Part shown: one piece after another, positions 37,368-46,900 of the stretch | Layout: each line of letters starts with the position of its first letter | Position numbering within the stretch: position 1 is the stretch's first letter | NCBI RefSeq assembly: GCF_001746835.1 | Contig: NZ_CP016094.1 | Location: 3,239,501 to 3,303,500, forward strand | Source of the DNA: Lacunisphaera limnophila | GTDB lineage: Bacteria > Verrucomicrobiota > Verrucomicrobiia > Opitutales > Opitutaceae | Length of the DNA: 64,000 nucleotides | Direction of reading: 5' to 3' | The notes under the pieces: model-generated | Told to the model about the DNA's origin: nothing | The model's input: only the letters and a program-made list of their open reading frames with translations | The model's database searches: none | Position numbers and translations under genes: made by a program

Positions 37368-38726
37368 ATGAAATACGTCTCCACCCGCGGCCAGACCGAT
37401 CCCGTATCCTTCCGTGAGGCGGTCGCCATTGGCCTTGCCCCCGATGGCGGGCTGTTCCTGCCGGAGACGCTGCCGGATATCTCGCCCCGGCTGCCGGGCT
37501 GGCGGAACCTCAGCTACACCGAGCTGTGCGCCGAGTTTCTCGGCCTGTTCGCGACGGATGTTCCGCCGGAGGTCCTGCAGCAGCTGATCCACCGCTCCTA
37601 CGGCGCTTTCACCCACCCCGAGATCGCGCCCTTGCGCAAGATCGACGACCGGCTCTACGTGCTCGAGCTGTTCCACGGCCCCACGCTGGCCTTCAAGGAT
37701 TTTGCCCTGCAGTTCCTGGGCAACCTGTATGGCTGGGAGTGCGAGCAGACGGGCCGGACCATCAACGTGCTCGGCGCCACCTCCGGCGACACCGGGGCGG
37801 CGGCCATCCACGGCCTGCTGGGCAAGCCGAAGGCCGCCAGCTTCATCCTCTATCCCGAGGGCCGCGTGTCGCCGCTGCAGGAGCGGCAGATGACCTGCAC
37901 CGGCGCGGCCAACGTGCACGCCATCGCGATCGACGGCAGCTTTGACGACGCCCAGCGCGTGCTGAAGGACATCTTCGCCAACAAGACCTTCGCCACCCAG
38001 CACCGGCTGTCGGCGGTGAACTCGATCAACATCGCGCGCGTGCTGGCGCAATCGGTCTACTACCTCCACGCCTGGCTGCGCCTGCCCGAGGCCGAGCGCG
38101 GCAACGTGGAATTCGTCGTCCCGACCGGCAATTTCGGCAATGTGTTCGCGGGCTGGCTGCTCCAGCAGATGGGCGTGCCCGTGATGGGCTACAAGGTGGC
38201 CACGAACCGCAACGACATCCTGCACCGGCTCTTCACCACCGCCGAGTACCGCAGCGGCGAGGTTCATCCCAGCCTCGCGCCCTCAATGGACATCCAGGTG
38301 GCCTCGAACTTCGAACGCTTCCTGTATTATGCGCTCGATGAGAACCCCACGCGCGTGAACAACGTGATGGCCCAGATCAAGGCCACCGGCGCCTACCGGT
38401 TCGACCTGCTCAACCGCTCGCTCTTCAGCTCCTCGTCCGCTTCCGACGATGAGATCACGTCCCTCATCCGCCGGGTATACGAGCGGTACCGTTACATCGT
38501 TGATCCCCACACGGCCTGCGCCTTCAAGGACATCAACCCGCAGCGCATCAGCATCGTGCTCGCGACGGCGCACCCGGCCAAGTTTCCGGCCGCCATTCGC
38601 GACGCCATCGGGCAGGAGCCGACCTCGCCGGTCCTGGAGGTGCTCAAGACGCGTCCGGTGGTGAAGCATCGCCTGCCCGCCGAGGCGGAGGCGATCAAAG
38701 CCTTCATCGCGCAGCGCGCGATCTAG
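37368..38726 (+). CDS. thrC: Threonine synthase
   Basis: 452 aa. The pyridoxal-phosphate lysine is in GPTLAFKDFALQFLGN (about residue 109), and the phosphate loop is PTGNFGNVFAG. Length and the YVSTRGQ start match the long (E. coli/yeast-like) threonine synthases. It converts O-phosphohomoserine to threonine. It lies downstream of lysC in the same direction, so aspartate-family steps are grouped here, although hom and thrB are not in the window. Confidence 0.96.
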   Translation: MKYVSTRGQTDPVSFREAVAIGLAPDGGLFLPETLPDISPRLPGWRNLSYTELCAEFLGLFATDVPPEVLQQLIHRSYGAFTHPEIAPLRKIDDRLYVLELFHGPTLAFKDFALQFLGNLYGWECEQTGRTINVLGATSGDTGAAAIHGLLGKPKAASFILYPEGRVSPLQERQMTCTGAANVHAIAIDGSFDDAQRVLKDIFANKTFATQHRLSAVNSINIARVLAQSVYYLHAWLRLPEAERGNVEFVVPTGNFGNVFAGWLLQQMGVPVMGYKVATNRNDILHRLFTTAEYRSGEVHPSLAPSMDIQVASNFERFLYYALDENPTRVNNVMAQIKATGAYRFDLLNRSLFSSSSASDDEITSLIRRVYERYRYIVDPHTACAFKDINPQRISIVLATAHPAKFPAAIRDAIGQEPTSPVLEVLKTRPVVKHRLPAEAEAIKAFIAQRAI

Positions 38727-38742
38727 GGCCGAACGGGTCCGG

Positions 38743-38815
38743 TTGTAGCCGGGGTCGCTGACCCCGGGAATTACCGCGCATCGCAGCGGACCGGGCTCAG
38801 CGGACCGGGCTACAA
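38743..38815. repeat. Intergenic inverted repeat (TTGTAGCC type)
   Basis: Arms 38743-38765 and 38793-38815 are reverse complements at about 19 of 23 positions with a 27-base spacer. Both outer ends read TTGTAGCC inward. It is related in layout and end sequence to the perfect dyad at 5452-5534. It lies in the thrC-desaturase gap; the remaining 110 bases hold AT-rich text that may contain the desaturase promoter. Confidence 0.7.
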
Positions 38816-38929
38816 GCTAATCGACGCGCCTGCCTGGCCCGGGCGCGTTCAAAAAAAGCCGTTTTTACACCCGGAATATATCCAAAATTGCGCTCGCGCC
38901 GCCGGGGGCCGGTCACACGCTCACCCCCC

Positions 38930-40078
38930 GTGAAACTCAACCTTCCCTTCGATCGCATCAACTGGGTCAATAGCTCGTTCCTCATGGGAACCGCGCTGGT
39001 GACCTGCACGGTCGTGCCGTGGTACTTGTGGCATTACGGCGTGGACGCCTTCCAGGTGGCGATGTTCTTCGCCTTCTTCATCGCGACGGGCCTCAGCATC
39101 ACGCTGGGTTATCACCGCCTCTTCGCCCACAACGCCTTCCAGGCCCGCTGGCCGGTCCGCCTGGCGACCCTCATCTTCGGCGCGGCCGCCTTTGAGAACT
39201 GTGCGCTGGCCTGGGTTTCGGATCACCGTCGCCACCACAAGCACGTGGACCACGACGATGATCCCTATGATATCTCCAAGGGTTTCTGGCACGCCCACAT
39301 CGGCTGGATCCTCTTCAAGCTCGATCCGCCGCCCCCGTGGGACAACGTCCTCGACCTGCGCAAGGACCGCCTGGTGATGCTGCAGCAGCGTTTCTACGTG
39401 GCCATCGCGGTCGGTTTCGGCTTCGTCCTGCCGGCCCTGCTCGGCTACCTCCACAGCGGCTGGGCGGGTGCCCTCGGCGGCTTCCTGCTCGCCGGCGTGG
39501 CGCGCACGACGGCGGTCCAGCACATGACCTTTTTCATCAACTCGCTGTGCCACACGATCGGCAGCCAGCCGTATTCGAACAAGTGCAGCGCCCGCGACAG
39601 CTGGCTCATGGCCATCTTCACCTTCGGCGAGGGCTACCATAACTATCACCACGAGTTTCAGCACGACTACCGCAACGGCGTGAAGTGGTGGCAGTGGGAT
39701 CCGACCAAGTGGACGATCTGGACCCTGGAGAAGGTCGGCCTCGTGCGCGGTTTGCGCCGCGTCTCCGAGGACAAGATCCTGCTCGCGCAGCTGACCGACG
39801 CCCGCCGCCGGCTGGCCGTGTCGCTCGCCTGCCCGGTGGTGAGCCGCAACGAGAAGCTGCACCAGCTGCTCCAGGCCTCCGACGCCAAGCTGCATGAGCT
39901 GGGTGAGCGCTGGTCGGCCTTGAAGCTGGAATACACGGAGAAGGCTACGGCGCTGCGCGCGGAGTACGCCGATCGCGCCAACGCCCACTTCGAGGAAGCG
40001 CGGGCTGCGCTCGAGGAAATGCGCCGCGAGGTGCGCCAGGCCACCCGCCTGCTCAAGCACGCGGGCGCCGCCGCCTGA
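38930..40078 (+). CDS. Acyl-lipid/acyl-CoA fatty acid desaturase with C-terminal coiled coil
   Basis: 382 aa from GTG at 38930 (VKLNLPFDRINWVNS). The three histidine boxes of delta-9-type membrane desaturases are present: HRLFAH, HRRHHKHVDH and HNYHHEFQHD. Several membrane segments surround them. The last 90 or so residues (about 290-382) form a charged Ala/Leu/Glu-rich helix that looks like a coiled coil and is not part of the usual domain. It introduces a double bond in membrane fatty acids, using di-iron and external electrons. A strong terminator follows. Confidence 0.92.
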   Translation: MKLNLPFDRINWVNSSFLMGTALVTCTVVPWYLWHYGVDAFQVAMFFAFFIATGLSITLGYHRLFAHNAFQARWPVRLATLIFGAAAFENCALAWVSDHRRHHKHVDHDDDPYDISKGFWHAHIGWILFKLDPPPPWDNVLDLRKDRLVMLQQRFYVAIAVGFGFVLPALLGYLHSGWAGALGGFLLAGVARTTAVQHMTFFINSLCHTIGSQPYSNKCSARDSWLMAIFTFGEGYHNYHHEFQHDYRNGVKWWQWDPTKWTIWTLEKVGLVRGLRRVSEDKILLAQLTDARRRLAVSLACPVVSRNEKLHQLLQASDAKLHELGERWSALKLEYTEKATALRAEYADRANAHFEEARAALEEMRREVRQATRLLKHAGAAA

Positions 40079-40100
40079 GTTCGGGTTTATAGTGCTTTCC

Positions 40101-40129
40101 AGGCGGAGTCTTCGGACTCCGCCTTTTTT
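40101..40129 (+). terminator. Rho-independent terminator after the desaturase gene
   Basis: A perfect 10-bp stem (AGGCGGAGTC with GACTCCGCCT) around a TTCG tetraloop, followed by a run of T to 40129. It lies 22 bases after the desaturase stop. This is a textbook intrinsic terminator. Confidence 0.93.
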
Positions 40130-40222
40130 GTGGAGAACCGTCGCTGGACCTGATCGGGCGACACCTGAATTTCTGTGTCTGGCGCATCCTGGGGCCGCGC
40201 CGCGATGCGATGGAAAAAACGG

Positions 40223-40292
40223 GTGGGCGGCGAGCTTGCTCGCGCCACGAACTGGATGCCGCCCACGTGGCGCCAGCAAGCTGGCCGCCCAC
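40223..40292. repeat. Intergenic inverted repeat with GCGAGCTTGCTC core
   Basis: Arms 40223-40249 and 40266-40292 are close reverse complements of about 27 bases with a 16-base spacer. The outer text is GTGGGCGGC and the inner part CGCCACG. Each arm is itself nearly palindromic around AGCTTGCT. The 12-base core GCGAGCTTGCTC also occurs inside mfd at 46119-46130. The rest of the 40130-40352 gap shows no gene. Confidence 0.8.
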
Positions 40293-40352
40293 ACTTGGAT
40301 CGCGGCACTCCGGCAGGATGACCGCACGGGCGGCCGATTGCCTTGACCCGCC

Positions 40353-41804
40353 CTACAACAGCGGGGCCAGCAGGCGGGCGATCTCCTCGCCGAAGGCGGG
40401 GAGGAAGCGGCGGCTCTTTTTCCGGTCGGACATCGGTTTGCTCAGGGTCATGACCTCCAGCATCCATTCCCGCAGCGTCCGGGCCTCGGCGGCCGAATAG
40501 GTGACCAGGCCGATCTCGAAATTCACGAAGAGGCTGCGCAGGTCCATGTTGGCGGAACCGAACAGGGCGGTCTCGCCGTCCACGAGCAGGAGCTTGGCGT
40601 GGTTCATACCGGGCTGGTAGAGCAGGACCTTGACCCCGGCGGCTTGCAGCTCGTTGAGGTGATGCCGGCGGGCCAGGTCGGTGATGCGGTGATTGGAGCG
40701 GGCCGGTACGACGATGCGCACGTCGAGGCCGGCGCGGGCCTGGACCATGAGCGAGCGCTGGAGCACCTCGTCGGGAATGAAGTACGGCGTGACGATCCAG
40801 ACGCTGCGCTGCGCCTGCTGCACGAGGGACAGGATACCCTCGTAGAGCGGGTCACCGGCGACATCAGGGCCGCTGGCGACCACCTGAAGGTCCGCCGGGC
40901 CGTCCGCGGCTGGCCAGGCTTCCGGCAGCTCCTTCAGCAGGCGGTTGAAAGGCTGGTCGCTGGCAAAGGCCCAGTCGGCGAGGAACACCTCCTCGAGCTG
41001 GCGCACGGCGGGTCCCTCGATCACCGCCCCGAGGTCGCGCCAGCGGCGTTTGAGTGGGGTGGGTCCCATGTATTCGCGGGCAAGGTTCCGGCCGCCGACG
41101 GCGGCGAAGCGATGGTCGATGATCGCGATCTTACGGTGGTTGCGGAGATTGGCCGACCAGCGGGTCTGCAGGGGCAGCATGGGCATGAACCGCACAACCT
41201 CGCCGCCGGCCTCCCGGATCGGATCGCAGAACCGGCCGCTGGTTGGGAAACAGCCGAGGGCGTCGAGGAGCAGGCGCACCTTCACCCCCGCCTTCGCGCG
41301 CTCGGCCAGGAGCTGCACGATGCGGCGGCCGACCTCGTCACGGCCGAGGATGAATGTCATGATGTGGATGCTTTCCCGGGCCTCGCGGATGCCGCGTTCG
41401 AGGGCGGCGAAGGAGTCCTCGCCGTTGAGCATGAAATTCACGCGATTGCCGCCGATCGGGGCGCTGGCGCCGTTGCTGGCGAAGACGCGGGCGGCAAAGC
41501 CGGCGTTCTCCGGCACGTCCACCCGGGTGGGGTTGACCGGGCAGAGCCGGGCCTTGCGCTCGGCGAGTTTGCGCAGCTTGCGGCCGCCGAAGAGCAGATA
41601 GAGGGGGACCCCGACATAGGGGATGAAGGCGAAGGCGAAGAGCCAGGCGAAGGTATTGCCGGGTTGCTTACGCTCGCTCATCAGCCGGGCGATAGCGAAG
41701 ATCGCGAGAAGGAAGCCGACCACCGTTAGCAGGTGGGGCAGGAGGCCGTTGGCAATCGGGTGCTCCAACAGGTTATCGTAGGCCGCTTGCAGGGTGTCCG
41801 TCAC
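40353..41804 (-). CDS. cls: Cardiolipin synthase (phospholipase D family)
   Basis: 483 aa from GTG at 41804 (VTDTLQAAYDNLLEH). Two N-terminal membrane helices (HLLTVVGFLLAIFAIAR and FAWLFAFAFIPYVGVPLYLL) are followed by two phospholipase D domains. Their HKD motifs are NHRKIAIIDHRFAAVGGRN and NHAKLLLVDGETALFGSAN. It condenses two phosphatidylglycerol molecules, or PG with another phospholipid, at the inner membrane. It converges on the desaturase gene, with a repeat and a terminator between. Confidence 0.93.
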   Translation of the reverse strand: MTDTLQAAYDNLLEHPIANGLLPHLLTVVGFLLAIFAIARLMSERKQPGNTFAWLFAFAFIPYVGVPLYLLFGGRKLRKLAERKARLCPVNPTRVDVPENAGFAARVFASNGASAPIGGNRVNFMLNGEDSFAALERGIREARESIHIMTFILGRDEVGRRIVQLLAERAKAGVKVRLLLDALGCFPTSGRFCDPIREAGGEVVRFMPMLPLQTRWSANLRNHRKIAIIDHRFAAVGGRNLAREYMGPTPLKRRWRDLGAVIEGPAVRQLEEVFLADWAFASDQPFNRLLKELPEAWPAADGPADLQVVASGPDVAGDPLYEGILSLVQQAQRSVWIVTPYFIPDEVLQRSLMVQARAGLDVRIVVPARSNHRITDLARRHHLNELQAAGVKVLLYQPGMNHAKLLLVDGETALFGSANMDLRSLFVNFEIGLVTYSAAEARTLREWMLEVMTLSKPMSDRKKSRRFLPAFGEEIARLLAPLL

Positions 41805-41871
41805 AGGTGGCACAGTTGCGACCCGGGCCGCGAAGGCAAGAAGACGGCGGGGGGCTGCCGGGGGTGGAAAA

Positions 41872-41903
41872 GACAAAATCCCGCCCCCTTTTCAGGGGAC
41901 GGG
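41872..41903 (-). terminator. Rho-independent terminator after tRNA-Tyr
   Basis: On the minus strand a 10-bp stem (41903-41894 with 41889-41880, CCCGTCCCCT with AGGGGGCGGG) closes a 4-base loop and is followed by ATTTTGTC. It starts 13 bases after the tRNA 3' end and separates the tRNA from cls. Confidence 0.82.
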
Positions 41904-41915
41904 ACTTTTGTAAAG

Positions 41916-42003
41916 TGGTGGTGGAGACTGGAGTCGAACCAGTGAACGGCAAGAGCCGAATTGATTTACAGTCAACGTCCTTTGACCACTTGGATACTCC
42001 ACC
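41916..42003 (-). tRNA. tRNA-Tyr (GUA), class II, CCA encoded
   Basis: The minus-strand sequence starts GGTGGAG and ends CTCCACC-A-CCA, giving a 7-bp acceptor stem. The anticodon loop reads CTGTAAA, anticodon GTA. A long variable arm follows, as expected for bacterial tRNA-Tyr, and the T arm contains GGTTCGACTCC. Length is 88 bases including the encoded CCA (41916-41918). Confidence 0.96.
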
Positions 42004-42020
42004 AACAAGAACGAAGGGTG

Positions 42021-42050
42021 AAGGTATGGGGGCGATTTGGGCTTTGCCAA
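42021..42050 (-). promoter_or_regulatory. Possible promoter of tRNA-Tyr
   Basis: On the minus strand TTGGCA (42050-42045) and TACCTT (42026-42021) are spaced by 18 bases and lie 17 bases before the tRNA. The -35 box is good and the -10 box is weak. Confidence 0.3.
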
Positions 42051-42083
42051 GCGGTTTTTTCCAAATCCTGAAAGCAGGAATCT

Positions 42084-42151
42084 CCGCGGATATCGCGGAT
42101 TCTCGCGGATGAAGGGTTGGCTCAATCTGCGTCCATTCGCGTCATCCGCGG
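42084..42151. repeat. Intergenic imperfect inverted repeat (CCGCGGAT type)
   Basis: The left arm at 42084-42110 and the right arm at 42126-42151 are imperfect reverse complements built from CGCGGAT words. They lie between tRNA-Tyr and radC, both on the minus strand, just after the radC stop. Confidence 0.55.
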
Positions 42152-42167
42152 GAGAGGGTCGGCCGGC

Positions 42168-42887
42168 TTAAATAACCCCGGATTCCCGGAAGCTGTAGTA
42201 GCCGCGGCCGAGCGGGTCGGTGGGGGCCTGGCCGATGATCACGTGGTCGAGGAGCTCGATATCGAGGGCCCGGGCGGCCTCGCGCAGCTGGCGGGTGACC
42301 TGCACGTCGGCGGCGCTGGGGGCGGGGTCGCCACTCGGGTGGTTGTGGACGCAGACGACGGCGGTGGCGCCGTGGTGGACGGCCTCGCGGAAGACCTCGC
42401 GGGGATGGGCGAGCGAGCTGGTCGCGGTGCCGGAGGTGAGCTCGACCTGGCGGATGAGGCGGTTCTTGCGATTCAGGCACAGGACCCAGAATTTCTCCAC
42501 GGCCAGGCCGGTGCACTGGGGCAGAAAATGGGCGTGGATCAGCTCGGGCCGGTTCAGCACGGGATTGGGCTCGCCGGTGGACAACACCCGGCGGGCGATT
42601 TCCATGACCGTGATCAGCTGCAGGGCCTTGATCCGGCCGATGCCCCGGATGCGGCGGTAGTCGGCCTCGCGCCAGCGCAGGAGGCCGGCCAGCGACCCCG
42701 CCTCGGTGATGAGCTGGCGGCTCATGCTGAGGACGCTCTGTCCCTTCTGGCCGCTGCGTAGGAGCATGGCGAGGAGTTCGGCGTCGCTCAGGGCGCCCGG
42801 GCCGTGCTTTTCCAGACGTTCCTGGGGACGTTCGCTGACCGCGAGGTCCGCGAGACGCGGGGCGGGGTAGGCGGGATCGGGACTCAT
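42168..42887 (-). CDS. radC: RadC-family JAB-domain protein
   Basis: 239 aa. An N-terminal UPF0758 helix-hairpin-helix region (LSDAELLAMLLRSG and IRGIGRIKALQL) precedes the JAB/MPN metalloprotease-like domain. The zinc-binding motif is VCVHNHPSGDPAPSAAD near residue 180. Despite the name, a direct role in DNA repair is unproven in this family. It lies 42 bases after surA on the same strand. Confidence 0.93.
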   Translation of the reverse strand: MSPDPAYPAPRLADLAVSERPQERLEKHGPGALSDAELLAMLLRSGQKGQSVLSMSRQLITEAGSLAGLLRWREADYRRIRGIGRIKALQLITVMEIARRVLSTGEPNPVLNRPELIHAHFLPQCTGLAVEKFWVLCLNRKNRLIRQVELTSGTATSSLAHPREVFREAVHHGATAVVCVHNHPSGDPAPSAADVQVTRQLREAARALDIELLDHVIIGQAPTDPLGRGYYSFRESGVI

Positions 42888-42929
42888 GGGCCGGGGTGAT
42901 AATCACCCGCTGGCCCACGGGCGGTGCAC

Positions 42930-43931
42930 TTAGAAGTGCTTCACGTACGCGTTGCGTCGGAGCTTTTCCAGCCAGCGCTCGGTGGCGCGGCGGGAACCTT
43001 GCTGGACGAGCGCGCGCTCGATTTCCGGACGGACCTCGTCGATCGGGAGGTTGCCGGCGTGCTTGCGGTCCTCGGCGAGGAAGAGGAAGGCGCCCTCGGG
43101 CGTGAGCAGGGGTTCGCTGCGTTTGCCCTTGTCCAAGGTGAAGATCACGTCGCTGAATTCCTTGCGGAGGTCGGAGCGGCGCTGCCAGCCCCAGTCGCCG
43201 CCGCGGCTCTTGCGCGAGTCCTGGCTGTACTTGCGGGCGACATCGCCGAAGTCGGCGCCGGCATCGAGCTCGGCCACCACGGCGGCCGCCTTGGCGCGGA
43301 GGGCGTCGTCGGATTCTCCCGGGGCGCGGGCGATCTGGATGAGGCGCAGCTGTACGCTGTCCTCCTGGTAAAAGCGCTCCTTGTTCTCGTTGTAGAAATC
43401 CTCGATGCGGACCGGGCTGATGGTGCTGCCGGACTTCGACTGCTGCTGGCGCATGAAATTGTAGATCATGTCCTCCTCCAGCTCGCGGCGGTATTCCTTC
43501 TGGGAGATGCCGCGGGAACGGAGGTAGGCGAGGTACTTGCTGCGGTCGTTCTCGAACTGGGTGATGATCGTCTCGGCCAGCTGGTTGTCGATGTAGCTCG
43601 AGGGCACGCGGCGCTTCTCGTCCTTGTAGAATTCCTTCACGATCAGCACGCGGTCGATCAGGTTCTGGATGACGTCGTTCTGGAGGGCCTCGAGCTTCTC
43701 GTTGAATTCCTGCTCGGTGCGGCTCTGGCGCTGGAGCTCGGGGACGAGGGGGCCGATTTCGCGGCGGACGTCGTCGACGGTGATGACCTTCTCCTCGGCA
43801 ATAGCAACTATCCCGTTGGCGTATCGCAAGTTAAGGTTGTCCACCGGGGTCTGGGCCTGGGCCAGTCCGACCATGCTGGCGGCGAGCAGCAGGCTGCAGA
43901 TCGGGGTGTGGAAACGGCGGAGACTCATCAT
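42930..43931 (-). CDS. SurA-like periplasmic peptidyl-prolyl isomerase
   Basis: 333 aa with a signal peptide (CSLLLAASMVGLAQA). Residues about 35-175 form the SurA N-terminal chaperone region (IAEEKVITVDDVRREI, then the helical LQNDVIQNLIDRVLI). One parvulin domain follows at about 185-290 (DSVQLRLIQIARAPGE, GGDWGWQRRSDL, SEPLLTPEGAFLFL). It chaperones outer-membrane proteins. LptD, a classical SurA client, is encoded at 61035. Tandem ATGs at 43931 and 43928; the start overlaps the mfd stop. Confidence 0.88.
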   Translation of the reverse strand: MMSLRRFHTPICSLLLAASMVGLAQAQTPVDNLNLRYANGIVAIAEEKVITVDDVRREIGPLVPELQRQSRTEQEFNEKLEALQNDVIQNLIDRVLIVKEFYKDEKRRVPSSYIDNQLAETIITQFENDRSKYLAYLRSRGISQKEYRRELEEDMIYNFMRQQQSKSGSTISPVRIEDFYNENKERFYQEDSVQLRLIQIARAPGESDDALRAKAAAVVAELDAGADFGDVARKYSQDSRKSRGGDWGWQRRSDLRKEFSDVIFTLDKGKRSEPLLTPEGAFLFLAEDRKHAGNLPIDEVRPEIERALVQQGSRRATERWLEKLRRNAYVKHF

Positions 43932-46900
43932 GAAGCGGGGAGATTGTGCAAGAAGGTGATGACTTCTTTCAACCTTGCAAGGGGGGTGGGGGCGGTCAAG
44001 CGGGGAAAGCGGCTGCTCAGTTGGATGAAATCATCGCGGCGGCCCGAATTGCGGAGGCACTTCAGGCGGTTGCCGTCGGTTTCGACGGATAGGATGCCCT
44101 TTTGTTCCGCCCGGACGCGGATTTCGGTGATGAGGAGGAGGGCCCGGACCGGCTCGGCAAAGCGGCCGAAGCGGTCGCGGAGTTCCTGCTCGAGTTCCTT
44201 CACCTGCTTGGGGGTCTCGGCCAGGGCCAGCCGGCGGTAGACATCGATGCGCAGGCGGGTCTCGGCGATGTAGTCGGAGGGCAGGCGGGCCTGGATGCGG
44301 TCGATCTCGCCCGCGATGCGCTCGGCTTGGCGCATGGCGGAGAAGGTTCCGGTGACCTCGGCGCGCGGCGCGGCGGTGTCGGCGCCCTCGCCGACGAACA
44401 CGAAGTCGAGCTTCACGTTGGCGCGGACGTGGGCGGCGTGTTTCTCGCCCTTCAGGCGGGCCACGCTCTGGCGCAGCAACTGGCAATAGAGTTCGAAGCC
44501 GATGCCGACGATGTGGCCGCTCTGCTCCGCGCCCAGCAGGTTGCCGGCGCCGCGCAGCTCAAGGTCGCGCATGGCGATGCGGAAGCCCGCGCCGAGCTGG
44601 TTGTGCTGGCGGATGGCCGTCAGGCGCTGGCGGGCGATGTCCAGGACGCGGGCGTGCCGGTGCAGGAGGAGGTAGGCGTAGGCCTGGTGCTTGAACCGGC
44701 CGACGCGGCCGCGGAGCTGGTAGAGCTGGGACAGGCCGAAGCGGTCCGCTCCCTCGATGATGAGGGTGTTGCAGTTCGGAATGTCGAGGCCGCTCTCGAT
44801 GATCGTGGTGCAGACGAGCACTTGATAGGTGCCGGCGACGAAATCGGTCATCATGCGCTCGAGGCCCTCGGCGCCCATCTGGCCGTGGCCGACGCCGATG
44901 GTGAGCCCGGGCAGGAGGGTGCGCAGGCGGCCGGCGACGGTGTCGATCGTCTGGACGCGGTTGTGCAGGTAGAACACCTGGCCGCCGCGGCGGATCTCGT
45001 GGCGGATGGCCTCGACCACCAGCTTTTCGTCATAGCTTTTGACGATGGTCTGGATGGGCAGGCGGTTGGTGGGGGCGGTCTCGATCGTGCTGAGGTCGCG
45101 GGCGCCGGTGAGGGCCAGGTAGAGCGTGCGCGGGATCGGGGTCGCGCTCATGGCCATCATGTCGACGTGGGCGCGCCAGCGCTTGAAGACCTCCTTGTGC
45201 TTCACGCCGAAGCGCTGCTCCTCGTCGATGATGACCAAGCCGAGGTCGCGGAACTGCACATCGGGTTGCACCAGGCGGTGGGTGCCGACGAGGATGTCGA
45301 TCTTGCCGGCGGCGAGGGCGGCGACGATGTCGGCCTGTTCCTTGCGGGTGCGGAAGCGGCTGAGCATCTCGATGGCCACCGGGTAACCGGCCATGCGCTC
45401 GCGGAAACTGTTCAGGTGCTGCTGGGCCAGCACGGTGGTGGGCACGAGCACGGCGACCTGCCGGCCGCCCATCACGGCCTTGAAGGCGGCGCGGATCGCG
45501 ACCTCGGTCTTGCCGAAGCCCACGTCGCCGCAGACCAGGCGGTCCATCGGGCGCGTGCGCTCCATGTCGGCCTTCACGGCCACGATGGCCTTGAGCTGGT
45601 CGGGCGTCTCGGTGAATGGGAAGGCGGCCTCGAATTCGCGCTGCCAGACATTGTCCTCGGCGAAGGCGTGGCCGGGCTGCGCCTCGCGTTTGGCCTGGAT
45701 GGCGAGGAGTTCGGCGGCGAGGTCGAGGGTGGCGCGCTCGGCGGCCTGCCGCGCCTTTTCCCAGCGGCCGGAGCCCACGCGGCCGAGCTGCGGCTTGGCC
45801 TTCGACAGGCCGACGTAGCGGCTGATCAGGTGGGATTCCGGCAGCGGCACGTGCAGCGTGACCTGGTCGTCGAACTCGAGGGAGATGACCTCGCGGACGC
45901 CATCGGCGGTCTCCAGCCGGGTGAGGCCGCGGAACTGGGCGATGCCGTGCTGCAAGTGCACCACGAAGTCGCCTTCCACCAGTTCGGAGAAATCGAGCAG
46001 CTGGTCCACGGCCGATTGCGCGGCGATGGCGCGCTTCGGGGTGGAGCGTCGCTGGCGGCGGCGGCCGAAGATCTCGGTTTCGGAGACGACGACGACGCCT
46101 TTGGGCTGATTTGTGGGAGCGAGCTTGCTCCCGACTTCGGTCGCTTTGTCACGCGCAAGTTCGGTCCCAGCGTTGTTCCGGAACGTGATGCGGAAGCCCT
46201 CGCCCAGCGCGCCGCGCAGGTAGCGGGGTTTTAGGTTTTTGAGTTCCTTGTCCTCCTCCAGCAGTTCGCGCACGCGCTGTTCCTCACCTTCCTTGGCGAT
46301 CACGAAGTCGACCGCGTAGCCCTCGCGCTGCCACGTGGCGACCTGTTCGAGGAACTGGCGGCGGGCGCCGTCCTCGGCCTGCAGGCGTTCGTGCGCGAGC
46401 TGACGCTCCTCGGGGTAGGAGCGGTGGTGGGAAAGGGATTCCGTGTCCCAGGTCTCCTCCTGCGCGGTGCCGTCGAAGAGGTCGCTGGCCAGATCGAGGT
46501 CGCTGAGGCCGAAGAGCCGGGCGGAAGAAGCGGCGAGTTGTGGGAGGAAGGCGGGAGTGCCGCCGCCCGGCGCCACCCCGGCCAGCGCGTCGGGTGGCTG
46601 CGCGCCACCGGGGGAGAGGTCGAAGAGTTCTTCGATGGCCTTGGGCTCTAGGATGGCGGTGTGCGTGGTGGGACCGAGGTAGGCGAGCAGCGTCGAGGCG
46701 GAGCCGCCGAGGTCATGCCGCGGGGCGGCCGTCAGCGTGATGGTGGCGACCGCCTCGCCGGAACGTTGCGTGACCGGGTCGAGGGTCTTGATCTCCTCCA
46801 GCGTGTCGCCGAAGAAATCCAGGCGGTAGGGCTGGTGGGCCGTGATCGGGTAGACGTCGACGATGCCACCGCGCACGGCGTACTGGCCGGGGGCCTCGCA

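Noticed and set aside
44102-46234. Long plus-strand open frame opposite mfd
   Set aside because: Antisense to well-conserved Mfd motor motifs; no signal, domain or plausible start.
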